64,000 nt of DNA from Anaerobranca californiensis DSM 14826 (GCF_900142275.1 NZ_FRAI01000005.1:248001-312000), one strand, 5' to 3'; shown: positions 1 through 7,436, counted from the first letter of the stretch. Numbers and translations: made by a program. Notes: generated by a model not told the origin, from the letters alone.

Positions 1-14
1 TAATATTGTGCCAT
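1..14 (-). CDS. 5' end of a gene running off the left edge
   Basis: An ATG at 14 on the minus strand opens a frame of only four codons (M-A-Q-Y) before the window ends. It is preceded at a normal distance by a purine-rich ribosome binding site (AAGGGGAGGG, about 21-30). The position, just past the terminator of the tlpA operon, fits a new minus-strand gene. Nothing can be said about its product. Confidence 0.35.
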
Positions 15-75
15 TTTTTTCCCTCCCCTTTCTTTTTATATATATTTATTTATAAAAAGATGACTATAGAACAAA

Positions 76-106
76 AAAGCATGATTTACAAAGTAAATCA
101 TGCTTT
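76..106 (-). terminator. Terminator after tlpA
   Basis: A perfect 14-bp stem (76-89 with 93-106) closes over a 3-base loop. Its right arm overlaps the tlpA stop codon. On the minus strand the hairpin is followed by a T-rich tract, so it should end the csoR-copZ-ccdA-tlpA transcript. Confidence 0.85.
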
Positions 107-656
107 AATCAATTGGTAATCCTACTTCTTTAATAATCTCAACCATTTCTTCATAATTTAAAGAGCCAACATGTTGAAATCTAATTATACCATCTTTGTC
201 TAAAACTAAAGTTTTTGGTATAAAACGCACCGTATACTGTACAGCCACTTCAGGGGTCCCCCGTAAAATTTTAAAACTGTATCCTAAATTTGCTAAATAG
301 TCTTTAATTGAATCAAAGTCTCTATCTAAATTAATTGTAATCATTTCAAATCCTTTGTCCTTATATTGTAAATATAATTGGTCTTTATAAGGCATCTCCC
401 TTAAACAGGCTGGACAAGCCAAACTCCAAAAATTAAGCATTACAACTTTACCTCTAAAATCATATAAATTATATGATTTTCCTTCTAAATCAACTAAAGT
501 AAAGTCTGGAGCTAACTGACCTATCTCAATCCCCACTACTTTATCTTCATTCACTATATTATCCAGTTTATCTCTGGATTTCAAAAAGTCAGTAGCTATA
601 AATACACTTGTTATCACTATCAATAAACCTACTATAACAAGACTTTTTTTGTTCAA
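105..656 (-). CDS. TlpA/ResA-family membrane-anchored thiol-disulfide oxidoreductase
   Basis: The 183-residue protein has one N-terminal hydrophobic segment (about residues 5-22), which should leave the rest outside the membrane. A thioredoxin-like redoxin domain follows. The active site is C81-P-A-C84 in an F-W-S-L-A-C context, and F-I-P-K-T near residue 147 supplies the expected cis-proline. Proteins of this family receive electrons from CcdA and reduce disulfides outside the cytoplasm, as in cytochrome c maturation or spore coat assembly. The TTG start at 656 has an AGGAGG seven bases upstream, lying inside the last codons of ccdA, so the two are translationally coupled. Family assignment is secure; the substrate is unknown. 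Confidence 0.9.
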   Translation of the reverse strand: MNKKSLVIVGLLIVITSVFIATDFLKSRDKLDNIVNEDKVVGIEIGQLAPDFTLVDLEGKSYNLYDFRGKVVMLNFWSLACPACLREMPYKDQLYLQYKDKGFEMITINLDRDFDSIKDYLANLGYSFKILRGTPEVAVQYTVRFIPKTLVLDKDGIIRFQHVGSLNYEEMVEIIKEVGLPID

Positions 657-657
657 A

Positions 658-1333
658 TTAAAACCTCCTTACTAGCCACAGGGATATAACGGATAAGTAA
701 TCGAAAAACAACAATATCCCGACTAAAATTAAAATAAATCCACTTAATTTATGTAAATAAGGCAAATACCTATTAATCCTTTTTATATTCATCATTTTCC
801 CCATAAAAATCATTGAAACTACTATGGGAATAGCAAATCCAAGGGAATATGCAGCTAATAAAATAGCACCATCAAAAACTGTATTAACATTAGTGCTTAA
901 AATTAAAATAGATGCTAATACTGGACCTACACAAGGGAGCCAACCAGTTCCTAAAAAGATACCAAATAAAAAGGAACCTAGCATACCCCCCAAATTTTTC
1001 TTTCTATTTTTTGAAGGTGAAAAAAAAATTCAGTTGAATAACCCCTAACATAGATAAACCAAAAAGTATAATAAACAATCCACCAATCCTTCTGATAATA
1101 CTTAAGTAGTTAAATAACAACCTACCTATAATAGAAGCATTGATACCCAAAAAGATAAACACTAAACTAAAACCTAATACAAAAACTAAAGTATTTAATA
1201 TTAAATTAATCCCTTTACCCTTATGATTAAATGCTACTAATTGGGCGTAAAAACTGGGAATAAGGGGAAAAACACAGGGAGAAAGTACTGACACCATCCC
1301 TCCCCAAAAGGCAATACCTAAAGTAAGATCCAT
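658..1333 (-). pseudogene. ccdA: ccdA, thiol-disulfide electron carrier, split by a one-base frameshift
   Basis: Two abutting frames encode the two halves of a CcdA/DsbD-type membrane protein. The N-terminal half (1004-1333, 109 residues) has the L-S-P-C-V-F-P-L motif. The C-terminal half (658-993) has G-T-G-W-L-P-C-V-G-P. Each half carries about three membrane segments and one redox cysteine, the usual CcdA arrangement. The frames differ by one base. Reading the T9 run at 1020-1028 as T8 joins them into one continuous protein of normal family length (about 220 residues). CcdA carries electrons from cytoplasmic thioredoxin to an extracytoplasmic partner such as the TlpA protein encoded next. 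The break may be a sequencing error, a real mutation, or a site of productive slippage. Confidence 0.85.
1020..1028 (-). other. T9 homopolymer at the ccdA frame break
   Basis: Nine consecutive A on the plus strand (T on the coding strand) sit exactly where the two ccdA frames must be joined. Loss of one base restores the full frame. Runs of this length are known sites of polymerase slippage in A+T-rich genomes and also of sequencing error. Confidence 0.85.
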
Positions 1334-1351
1334 AAATCAACCTCCCTTTGT

Positions 1352-1375
1352 AAAAAAAGGAACCCTTTAGGTCCC
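1352..1375 (-). terminator. Attenuator-like hairpin between copZ and ccdA
   Basis: Directly after the copZ stop codon the minus strand has GGGACC, a five-base loop, GGTTCC and then seven T. The stem has six base pairs with one G-T pair. A short hairpin with a T run inside the operon is expected to end part of the transcription before ccdA-tlpA. Confidence 0.6.
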
Positions 1376-1578
1376 TATAAGACTGAATACCCTGCTTCTT
1401 CAATGGCATTTATTATAGACTCTTTAGATATTAGAGCATCATTAAAAGTTACTATTACTTTACCTTCACCTAAATCCACTTTAACATCTTTTACTCCTAG
1501 TTCTATTAAAGCTTTTTCTACTGACACTTTGCAATGATTGCAGCTCATTCCCGAAACCTTTAATTCTAATGTAACCAT
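1375..1578 (-). CDS. copZ: CopZ-like heavy-metal chaperone (HMA domain)
   Basis: The 67-residue protein is a single heavy-metal-associated domain with G-M-S-C13-N-H-C16, the canonical M-x-C-x-x-C copper(I) site, and the expected beta-alpha-beta-beta-alpha-beta length. It should bind cuprous ions in the cytoplasm. The next gene upstream is a CsoR-type copper repressor, 15 bases away, which supports copper over other metals. No copper ATPase (copA) lies in this window, so its usual delivery partner must be elsewhere. The ATG at 1578 follows an AAGGAGG site. Confidence 0.88.
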   Translation of the reverse strand: MVTLELKVSGMSCNHCKVSVEKALIELGVKDVKVDLGEGKVIVTFNDALISKESIINAIEEAGYSVL

Positions 1579-1593
1579 CTCTTTATACCCTCC

Positions 1594-1854
1594 TTATTTT
1601 AAAAATTTTGATAATACCTGCATCAATTCAGCAATCTTTTCTTCTTGCTCCTCATTTTTTATAGCTTCACTTACACAGCCTTTAGTATGTTTTTCTAAAA
1701 CTAATATTCCAACTTTAGTAATAGCTGATCTAACAGCAGCAATTTGAGTTAATATATCAACACAATATCTTCCATCTTCCATCATTTTTTGGATTCCACG
1801 GATTTGCCCTTCAATTTTTTTTAACCTACTAATTAGTTCTTTATTACTATCCAT
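1594..1854 (-). CDS. csoR: CsoR-family copper-sensing transcriptional repressor
   Basis: The all-helical 86-residue protein has the three copper ligands of true CsoR proteins with the right spacing: C31, H56 and C60, in the contexts Y-C-V-D-I-L-T-Q and E-K-H-T-K-G-C. The presence of histidine argues against the persulfide sensor CstR, which lacks it. I chose the ATG at 1854 because an AGGAGGT site lies just upstream; an in-frame ATG at 1902 has no such site and would lie inside the promoter and operator. CsoR tetramers release DNA on binding Cu(I). A CsoR-like operator overlaps the start of its own transcript, so it probably represses the operon containing copZ, ccdA and tlpA. Confidence 0.92.
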   Translation of the reverse strand: MDSNKELISRLKKIEGQIRGIQKMMEDGRYCVDILTQIAAVRSAITKVGILVLEKHTKGCVSEAIKNEEQEEKIAELMQVLSKFLK

Positions 1855-1866
1855 GCAAGAACCTCC

Positions 1867-1881
1867 TACCCCTATATGGTA
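1867..1881 (-). promoter_or_regulatory. Candidate CsoR operator
   Basis: TACCCCTATATGGTA is an imperfect palindrome with TACC/GGTA half-sites, resembling copper-repressor operators of Bacillus. It lies just downstream of the -10 box and overlaps the csoR ribosome binding site, where a bound repressor would block transcription. Confidence 0.55.
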
Positions 1882-1890
1882 TATATCTAT

Positions 1891-1919
1891 ATCATATATC
1901 ACCTTTATATTTTTGTCAA
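1891..1919 (-). promoter_or_regulatory. Promoter of csoR-copZ-ccdA-tlpA
   Basis: TTGACA (1914-1919), a 17-base spacer and TATGAT (1891-1896) form a near-consensus vegetative promoter on the minus strand. Transcription should start near 1884, directly before the candidate CsoR operator. Confidence 0.8.
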
Positions 1920-1940
1920 CTAAGGGAGGTATAAAGATTT

Positions 1941-2672
1941 TTAGGCCCCTTTTTTTCTGTTTAATAAATAATATAACAGAAAACCTATTATTATGAATGC
2001 AATACTAATTAGTTGGGCCACCCTAAAAGGCCCAAACATCAAACTATCTGTCCTAAAACCTTCTATAATAAATCTCCCAATGGAGTAGCCTATTAAATAT
2101 AGGGCAAAAACCGACCCTTTATTCACTTTTACTTTATAATATACATATATTAATAAACCAAAGATAATCAAATTCCAAAGGGATTCATAAAGAAAAGTTG
2201 GATGACGGTAAGCACCGGCTATATACATAGCCCAAGGCAAATTTGTCTCCACCCCATATGCTTCCCCATTTACATAATTTCCCCATCTACCAATAGCTTG
2301 CCCTAAAATCAAGGCAGGTGATCCCATATCGGCAAAATCCCAAAAACTAATTTTCTTTTGCCTAGTAAACACTAGAGCAGTAATTATACTAACTAAAATA
2401 GCTCCATGTATTGCCAAACCACCTTCCCAGATAGCTATCATTTCTGCAAAACTATCAAAATAATTTAAATTAAACAATACATAATAAAGCCTTGCACCTA
2501 GGATTGCTAAAGGGACCACTATAAGGACAAACTCATCTATCACATCTGTAGGAATGCCCCGTTTTTTACCAAGTATTTTCCCAACGGTAAGGCCTGATAA
2601 AATACCTATACCTATGATTATGCCATACCAATAGATTGTTAAAGGTCCTAATTTAAAAGCCACTGGATCCAT
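1941..2672 (-). CDS. lgt: Prolipoprotein diacylglyceryl transferase
   Basis: The 243-residue polytopic membrane protein has the family signature G-R-W-G-N-Y-V-N-G-E-A-Y-G near residue 130 and the conserved H-P-T-F-L-Y-E-S. Lgt transfers diacylglycerol from phosphatidylglycerol to the lipobox cysteine of pre-lipoproteins, the first step of lipoprotein maturation in the cytoplasmic membrane. Length is typical. It follows cysK by 32 bases on the same strand and probably shares its transcript. The ATG at 2672 has a GAAGGTG site upstream. Confidence 0.95.
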   Translation of the reverse strand: MDPVAFKLGPLTIYWYGIIIGIGILSGLTVGKILGKKRGIPTDVIDEFVLIVVPLAILGARLYYVLFNLNYFDSFAEMIAIWEGGLAIHGAILVSIITALVFTRQKKISFWDFADMGSPALILGQAIGRWGNYVNGEAYGVETNLPWAMYIAGAYRHPTFLYESLWNLIIFGLLIYVYYKVKVNKGSVFALYLIGYSIGRFIIEGFRTDSLMFGPFRVAQLISIAFIIIGFLLYYLLNRKKGA

Positions 2673-2704
2673 TATAACACCTTCTTCTCCATTTATTAGT
2701 AATC

Positions 2705-3622
2705 TTATTCATCAAATAAAGGTGTTGACAAATACCTTTCACCATTATCAGGTAAAACAACAACAATTGTCTTTCCTTTATTTTCGGGTTTTAAAGCTAA
2801 TTTCTTAGCAACATGAAAGGCAGCACCAGAAGAAATTCCCACTAAAATTCCATACTCTTTTGCTAGTTTTCTACTTTCATAAAAGGCATCTTCATGATGA
2901 ACTTGATGGATTTCGTCTATAATAGATGTATTTAAAACTTCAGGAACAAAACCTGCCCCAATCCCTTGAATTTTGTGGGGACCCGGTTTCCCTCCAGAAA
3001 GAACAGGGGAATCTTGTGGCTCCACTGCTACTAAAAGGATGTTAGGATTATGTTCTTTTAAAACTTCCCCTACCCCTGTAATGGTACCTCCTGTACCAAC
3101 TCCTGCTACAAATATATCTATTTTACCTTCAGTATCTTTAAGAATTTCCATAGCAGTAGTTTTTTTATGGATTTCTGGGTTTGCTTTATTGATAAATTGC
3201 TGTAGGATAATTGAGTTTTCAATTTCCTCCTTAAGTTGATTTGCTTTATTTATAGCCCCCCTCATCCCTTCTTGTCCAGGGGTTAATACTAATTCAGCTC
3301 CGTAAGCTTTTAACAACTTTCTCCTCTCTATACTCATAGTATCAGGCATTGTTAAAATTAATCTATAACCTTTAACAGCACATACTAATGCTAACCCTAT
3401 ACCGGTGTTTCCACTGGTTGGCTCAATTATAGTTGTATTTTTATTAATAAATCCTAATCTTTCCCCTTCTTCTATCATGTTATAGGCAATCCTGTCTTTA
3501 ACACTTCCGCCAGGGTTAAAAAATTCCAGTTTTACTAAAACCTCTGCATTAAAGTCTTTATCTTCAATTCTAACCATTGGAGTTTTTCCAATTAACTGGG
3601 CAATATTACTATAAATCATCAT
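2705..3622 (-). CDS. cysK: Cysteine synthase A (O-acetylserine sulfhydrylase)
   Basis: The 305-residue fold-type II PLP enzyme has the lysine that binds PLP in G-G-S-V-K42-D-R, the phosphate-binding loop T-S-G-N-T-G (69-74) and the C-terminal G-I-S-S-G-A-A. It makes cysteine from O-acetylserine and sulfide in the cytoplasm. It lies 15 bases downstream of an Rrf2-family regulator, an arrangement typical of cysteine-responsive CymR-type control. The start is the first or second of two tandem ATG codons (3622 or 3619) behind an AGGAGG site. Confidence 0.95.
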   Translation of the reverse strand: MMIYSNIAQLIGKTPMVRIEDKDFNAEVLVKLEFFNPGGSVKDRIAYNMIEEGERLGFINKNTTIIEPTSGNTGIGLALVCAVKGYRLILTMPDTMSIERRKLLKAYGAELVLTPGQEGMRGAINKANQLKEEIENSIILQQFINKANPEIHKKTTAMEILKDTEGKIDIFVAGVGTGGTITGVGEVLKEHNPNILLVAVEPQDSPVLSGGKPGPHKIQGIGAGFVPEVLNTSIIDEIHQVHHEDAFYESRKLAKEYGILVGISSGAAFHVAKKLALKPENKGKTIVVVLPDNGERYLSTPLFDE

Positions 3623-3637
3623 TTATCCTCCTAATTT

Positions 3638-4075
3638 TTAAATATAATACATCAACTGCTCTTTATTCATTACCTTTTCACTTAAAATTTTAAAATTAGT
3701 CTTTTGAAGTATATGGTAAATACTATCTTCTACTTCTTGCCAAATTGGTCGAAAAACACAATCTACAGAGTTTTTACAATTATCCTCTTGGGGAATACAA
3801 GGTGCATGGACAAAAGCTCCTTCAGTTAATAAAATTATATCCGCTACTGTAATTTCTTCAGGGGGTTTAGCTAAATAATATCCTCCCTCAGCTCCCCTTT
3901 TACTTTTTGTTACTCCCCCTTGTTTGAGAATTATCAAGATCTGTTCTAAAAATTTTATAGGTATATTCTGCCTTTCTGCAATGTCACTAATTTGAACAGG
4001 TTTACCTTCATGATAATTAATGGCTAGTTCTAATACCGCTTTGCAAGCATAGTCACCCTTAGCAGATATCTTCAA
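3638..4075 (-). CDS. Rrf2-family transcriptional regulator (CymR/IscR-like)
   Basis: The 145-residue protein has an N-terminal winged helix of the Rrf2 family (M-K-I-S-A-K-G-D-Y-A; G-A-E-G-G-Y-Y-L-A) and three cysteines, C93, C100 and C106, placed like the iron-sulfur ligands of IscR. Their spacing, C-x6-C-x5-C, differs slightly from E. coli IscR (C-x5-C-x5-C). Its partner gene cysK suggests control of cysteine synthesis as in CymR, but the cysteine triad suggests an iron-sulfur or redox signal. It is first in the transcript with cysK and probably lgt, driven by a consensus promoter. Confidence 0.88.
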   Translation of the reverse strand: MKISAKGDYACKAVLELAINYHEGKPVQISDIAERQNIPIKFLEQILIILKQGGVTKSKRGAEGGYYLAKPPEEITVADIILLTEGAFVHAPCIPQEDNCKNSVDCVFRPIWQEVEDSIYHILQKTNFKILSEKVMNKEQLMYYI

Positions 4076-4114
4076 ATTATCACCTACTCTACTATTTCTA
4101 TATACTTTATATAT

Positions 4115-4143
4115 ATTTTAGTTGATTATTTTTTATCTGTCAA
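4115..4143 (-). promoter_or_regulatory. Promoter of the rrf2-cysK(-lgt) unit
   Basis: TTGACA (4138-4143), 17 bases and TAAAAT (4115-4120) on the minus strand make a near-consensus vegetative promoter upstream of the Rrf2 gene start at 4075. Confidence 0.75.
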
Positions 4144-4152
4144 CTTCAACTA

Positions 4153-4557
4153 CTAACTCTCTATCTCAAATTTATAATTTATTTTAGCTTTTGGTTCAAA
4201 CATATTAGAAACACTACAATATTTCTCTTTGGAAAGTTTTATCGCCTTTTCTACTTTTTGAGGATCTAACTCTCCTTTAAATTTATATATCAATGTAATT
4301 TCTTCAAAATACCTTGGATGCACATCCCTTCTTATACCTGCTATCTCAATCTCAAAACCTATAACTTTTTGCCTCATTTTTTCTAAAGTAGTTATTACAT
4401 CAATGGCGGTACAGCCTCCTATAGCTATTAGGGCCATTTGTGTTGGTTTTATTCCTTCTGTTAAGTCTAGATTCATAGTAAGGGAACTACCATACTGATT
4501 TACTCCTATAAACTTTTTCTCTCCTTGCCAAATAACTTTTGTTTTTACTTCTTCCAT
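4153..4557 (-). CDS. OsmC/YhfA-family thiol peroxidase-like protein
   Basis: The 134-residue protein has the two conserved cysteines of the OsmC family, one in I-G-G-C-T-A-I-D-V and one in E-K-Y-C-S-V. OsmC and Ohr proteins reduce organic hydroperoxides with this pair; the shorter YhfA-type members, which this resembles, often lack a proven substrate. It is cytoplasmic, with no signal. The ATG at 4557 sits behind an AGGGGG site. It appears to be a single-gene unit divergent from the DMT-type gene. Confidence 0.85.
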   Translation of the reverse strand: MEEVKTKVIWQGEKKFIGVNQYGSSLTMNLDLTEGIKPTQMALIAIGGCTAIDVITTLEKMRQKVIGFEIEIAGIRRDVHPRYFEEITLIYKFKGELDPQKVEKAIKLSKEKYCSVSNMFEPKAKINYKFEIES

Positions 4558-4644
4558 TTTTATACCCCCTAATAATATTTTTCCTCTTATTAGATAATAC
4601 TATAATGAATAAAAATATAATTCAACAAGAAGGGAGAGTTTTTA

Positions 4645-5091
4645 TTGAATTTCTTTAGAAATTTTCTTCCAATAATTATTGCAGCAGTAAGTGGTATGGC
4701 TATGACCTTTCAAGGAACATTCAACTCCGCCTTAGGAAAAAAAATTGGAGTTATAGAAACTTCTATGATAGTACATATAGTTGGTTTAGTAATATCAATA
4801 TTAGGGGTAATATTTTGGGGTAAATTCCCAAAAATTGAAATGTTAAAAGATGTCCCATATTATAGTTTTTTAGGTGGAATTTTAGGTGTTCTAATTGTCG
4901 TTGGTGTTGCTTACACTATATCTAAAACAGGGGCTGCTTTTGGAATATCTGTAATTTTAATAGCCCAACTTCTAACGGCTGTACTATTAGATCATTTTGG
5001 TATATTTACCCTAGAAAAAATCCCCATTAACTTAACTAGAGTTGTTGGTACTATCCTCATGTTAATAGGTGCCCGTTTTTTAATAAAGTAA
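4645..5091 (+). CDS. DMT-superfamily membrane protein, YdcZ (DUF606) type
   Basis: The 148-residue protein has about five hydrophobic segments and the YdcZ pattern G-x-x-x-x-x-Q-G-x-x-N-x-x-L near residue 22. YdcZ proteins are half-size drug/metabolite transporter relatives that probably work as dimers; substrates are largely unknown. The TTG start at 4645 follows AAGGGAGAG, and a TATAAT at 4601-4606 may be its -10 box. It is followed directly by the tRNA-Arg promoter. Confidence 0.8.
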   Translation: MNFFRNFLPIIIAAVSGMAMTFQGTFNSALGKKIGVIETSMIVHIVGLVISILGVIFWGKFPKIEMLKDVPYYSFLGGILGVLIVVGVAYTISKTGAAFGISVILIAQLLTAVLLDHFGIFTLEKIPINLTRVVGTILMLIGARFLIK

Positions 5092-5092
5092 C

Positions 5093-5120
5093 TTGAAAAA
5101 AATTTAAAATATGTTATACT
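5093..5120 (+). promoter_or_regulatory. Promoter of tRNA-Arg
   Basis: TTGAAA (5093-5098), 16 bases and TATACT (5115-5120) lie just upstream of the tRNA gene at a suitable distance. Confidence 0.6.
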
Positions 5121-5133
5121 TATATAGGATTTA

Positions 5134-5208
5134 GCGCCTATAGCTCAGGGGATAGAGCACCGGTTTCCGGAGCCGGGAGCCCAGGTTCGATTCCTGGTAG
5201 GCGCACCA
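5134..5208 (+). tRNA. tRNA-Arg (anticodon CCG)
   Basis: A full cloverleaf is readable: acceptor GCGCCTA pairs with TAGGCGC, the anticodon loop is TTCCGGA with CCG as anticodon, and the T arm contains GGTTCGATTCC. The discriminator is A and the 3' CCA is encoded. It decodes the rare codon CGG. Confidence 0.95.
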
Positions 5209-5220
5209 TTAATATAAACA

Positions 5221-5250
5221 AAAAAGTGCCAAAAGGCACTTTTTATTTTT
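5221..5250. terminator. Bidirectional terminator between tRNA-Arg and yetF-like gene
   Basis: A 10-bp stem AAAAAGTGCC/GGCACTTTTT with an AAAA loop is followed by T on the plus strand and has an A-rich left arm. It overlaps the stop codon of the convergent minus-strand gene and should serve both transcripts. Confidence 0.85.
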
Positions 5251-5920
5251 TTTCTAAATGTTTAGGACAAATAAAGATAGAACCTTTTTCATCTTGATGG
5301 GCAAAAATAATATCTTCTGTTTTATATCCATATTTAGAAACAGTTTCCCTTAACCATTTTTCATTTTTACTAATCCGTTTTAATCCTTCATACTGAATTA
5401 TTCCATCTAATATCAGTGGTGTTGGAATCCCTTCATAACTAGGTTTTATATTTAAATCTTTTGGTGTTAAAGGCCTTCTATCTGATTTTAAAATAACACT
5501 TAATTTACCATTTGTTTCTAAAATGGCATATTCTACATCTTCTATATTTGCTACATCTTTTTCCCTTAACTGAGATATTAAATCTGTCATACTATATCTT
5601 AACTTTTTCATTTCATCACTTAAAATTCTACCTCTTTCGATAATAATACTTGGCGTCCCTTCAATAAATGCCCTGGCTTTCTGGCTTTTTAAAGAAATAT
5701 ATGATAATACTATTTCAGCAGCTACTAAAGTAGCTATAGGTAATAACCCCATATGTAAAGGGATACTAGTATCTTCCATTGGTATTGCTGCTAACTCAGC
5801 AATCATAATAGCTACGACTAAATCAAAAAGGGAAAGTTGACCAATTTCCCTTTTCCCCATTAGCCTCATCATAAACAGTACAGCTAAATATAAAATTATC
5901 GTTCTAAAGAAAACTTGCAT
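5243..5920 (-). CDS. YetF/DUF421-family membrane protein
   Basis: The 225-residue protein begins with about three membrane helices (R-L-M-G-K-R-E-I-G-Q-L-S-L-F-D near residue 19 is the family hallmark), followed by the cytoplasmic DUF421 module with I-E-G-T-P-S-I-I-I-E and P-L-I-L-D-G. In Bacillus such proteins (YetF, YdfS and relatives) are linked to spore germination and water permeability, though the mechanism is not settled. ATG at 5920 behind GGAGGGG. It appears to be a lone gene. Confidence 0.85.
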   Translation of the reverse strand: MQVFFRTIILYLAVLFMMRLMGKREIGQLSLFDLVVAIMIAELAAIPMEDTSIPLHMGLLPIATLVAAEIVLSYISLKSQKARAFIEGTPSIIIERGRILSDEMKKLRYSMTDLISQLREKDVANIEDVEYAILETNGKLSVILKSDRRPLTPKDLNIKPSYEGIPTPLILDGIIQYEGLKRISKNEKWLRETVSKYGYKTEDIIFAHQDEKGSIFICPKHLEKK

Positions 5921-6048
5921 TTTCTACCCCTCCAATCATTTCTATAAATAAATTACCCTTTTAAGATATTTTTTATGTTCTTTTAATCTTTGCATAAATT
6001 TATTGCTATAACAAAAAATATAAATAATAAACAATTGGAGGTAGTTTT

Positions 6049-6246
6049 ATGGGTCCCTTCAAAAGGAATTTAAATAGGTTTAAAAATAAATTTAAAGAAA
6101 TGGGTTATTATAACTACAATTACACGGAATTCGGAGAATTATTTGATTTTGACTATCTTTTTTTGAATAAAGTAAAAAGGGCTACCCATTGCCATCAAAG
6201 GAGTTTTTTTAAACCTTCTATTAAAAATCATCCTGATGATTATTAA
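6049..6246 (+). CDS. Small basic aromatic-rich protein of unknown function
   Basis: I do not recognise this 65-residue protein. It is rich in Lys, Arg, Asn, Phe and Tyr (for example K-E-M-G-Y-Y-N-Y-N-Y), with no signal peptide or cysteine pair (one Cys at about residue 48, in T-H-C-H-Q). It is probably a real gene: a GGAGGT site lies eight bases before the ATG, and a strong terminator starts at its stop codon. It stands alone between a yetF-like gene and an M42 peptidase gene. Confidence 0.55.
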   Translation: MGPFKRNLNRFKNKFKEMGYYNYNYTEFGELFDFDYLFLNKVKRATHCHQRSFFKPSIKNHPDDY

Positions 6247-6290
6247 ACCTAACCATTAACCAACACCGTTAGGTTTATTTTTTATTTTTT
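6244..6290 (+). terminator. Terminator after the 65-residue gene
   Basis: TAAACCTAAC (6244-6253) pairs perfectly with GTTAGGTTTA (6268-6277) over a 14-base loop, followed by a long T-rich tract. It begins at the stop codon of the small gene. Confidence 0.8.
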
Positions 6291-6346
6291 AGCTAGCAGA
6301 CTTTGGGAAATTTTTATGTTAATATATATTAAAGGAGGTGGTAAAA

Positions 6347-7381
6347 ATGTTTTGTAGAGAAAATTTTTTGTTGAAAATTTTAGTGGATTTGTTACAAATT
6401 CCTTCAGTAACGGGAGATACAGAAAAAATTATCGAATATATTAAAGAACAATTTATTACATATCCCAATTTAATTATTAGCAAAAATCAAAAAGGGGGAT
6501 TGATAATAACCCTCGATGGTACTCAAAATGAAAAAGTTATTACTGTATCGGGACATGTTGATACTTTAGGGGCCATGGTTAATTCAATTAAAGGAAATGG
6601 TAATTTGGAAATTGCCCAAATCGGCGGCTATGATTGGAATAGCATTGAGGGTGAAAACTGTATAGTACATAGTGCTGGAAGGGAAATCACTGGAACTATT
6701 ATTCTTACTAAAGGTTCTACCCACGTCTTTGGTGGTGAAACTTCTAAAACTATAAGAGATCAATCTTCACTGGAAGTAAGATTAGATGAAAATGTAAAAA
6801 ATAAAGAAGATGTAGAAAAATTAGGTATTAGAGTTGGGGATTTTATATCCTTTGACCCAAGAACTGTTATAACTCCCTCTGGATATATTAAAAGTAGGCA
6901 CTTAGATGATAAAGCAGGAGTTGCGGTAATCCTAACAGTGGTCAAAGATCTCCTAGAAAATAATACTTCTCTAAAAAATAGAGTTCATTTCTTTATCAGT
7001 AATTATGAAGAAGTAGGCCATGGTTCTAGTGGTATACCAACTGATACCACAGAAATTATTGCTGTAGATATGGGAGTAGTTGGAGGAAATCAACAAGGCT
7101 CTGAACACCATGTTTCTATTTGTGCCAAAGATTCAAGTGGACCATACGATTTAAATATAAGGAAAGAGTTTGTATCTATATGTGAAAAATTAAATATTCC
7201 TTATAAAATTGATATTTACCCTTACTATGGTTCTGATGCCAGTGCAGCCCTTAGGGCAGGTCATAACATAAAAGCAGGACTAATTGGGCCTGGTGTTGCT
7301 AATTCCCATGGATATGAACGAACCCATAAAGATGCCTTGTTAGCAACTTTTAACTTACTTTATGCTTATTTAACTCAATAA
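6347..7381 (+). CDS. M42-family metallopeptidase (aminopeptidase/endoglucanase-like)
   Basis: The 344-residue protein has the dinuclear metal site of M42 peptidases: S-G-H-V-D-T, R-H-L-D-D-K-A-G-V, Y-E-E-V-G-H-G, V-D-M-G-V and, near the end, S-H-G-Y-E-R-T-H. These enzymes form large tetrahedral cytoplasmic assemblies that trim peptides from the N-terminus. I place the start at the ATG at 6347, because the in-frame GTG at 6338 lies inside the AAAGGAGGTG ribosome binding site. Specificity (glutamyl, lysyl or general) cannot be read from sequence. Confidence 0.93.
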   Translation: MFCRENFLLKILVDLLQIPSVTGDTEKIIEYIKEQFITYPNLIISKNQKGGLIITLDGTQNEKVITVSGHVDTLGAMVNSIKGNGNLEIAQIGGYDWNSIEGENCIVHSAGREITGTIILTKGSTHVFGGETSKTIRDQSSLEVRLDENVKNKEDVEKLGIRVGDFISFDPRTVITPSGYIKSRHLDDKAGVAVILTVVKDLLENNTSLKNRVHFFISNYEEVGHGSSGIPTDTTEIIAVDMGVVGGNQQGSEHHVSICAKDSSGPYDLNIRKEFVSICEKLNIPYKIDIYPYYGSDASAALRAGHNIKAGLIGPGVANSHGYERTHKDALLATFNLLYAYLTQ

Positions 7382-7396
7382 CTTTAGTATAATTTA

Positions 7397-7435
7397 CCCT
7401 CCCTTATAAGAAACTAACTAAGAGGAGGGATTTTT
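7397..7435 (+). terminator. Hairpin after the M42 gene that contains the next ribosome binding site
   Basis: CCCTCCCTT (7397-7405) pairs with AAGAGGAGGG (7420-7429) with one bulged A, followed by ATTTTT. It looks like a terminator for the peptidase gene, but its right arm is also the only ribosome binding site for the 30-codon frame that starts at 7437. Confidence 0.6.
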
Positions 7436-7436
7436 C

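Noticed and set aside
824-1048. Plus-strand open frame over ccdA
   Set aside because: It lies opposite the real gene, has no ribosome binding site and reads low-complexity sequence.
1577-1937. Near-complementary segments TCTTTATACC... at about 1577-1593 and 1921-1937
   Set aside because: The right copy lies upstream of the csoR promoter, so the two would not be on one short RNA; both resemble ribosome binding sites and may match by chance.
2973-3239. Antisense frame in cysK and similar long antisense frames (40395-40712, 56752-57222)
   Set aside because: They mirror strongly coding genes, lack start signals and have no recognisable product.
5928-6045. Complementary CCTCCAAT and ATTGGAGG segments
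   Set aside because: These are the ribosome binding sites of two divergent genes and need no other explanation.
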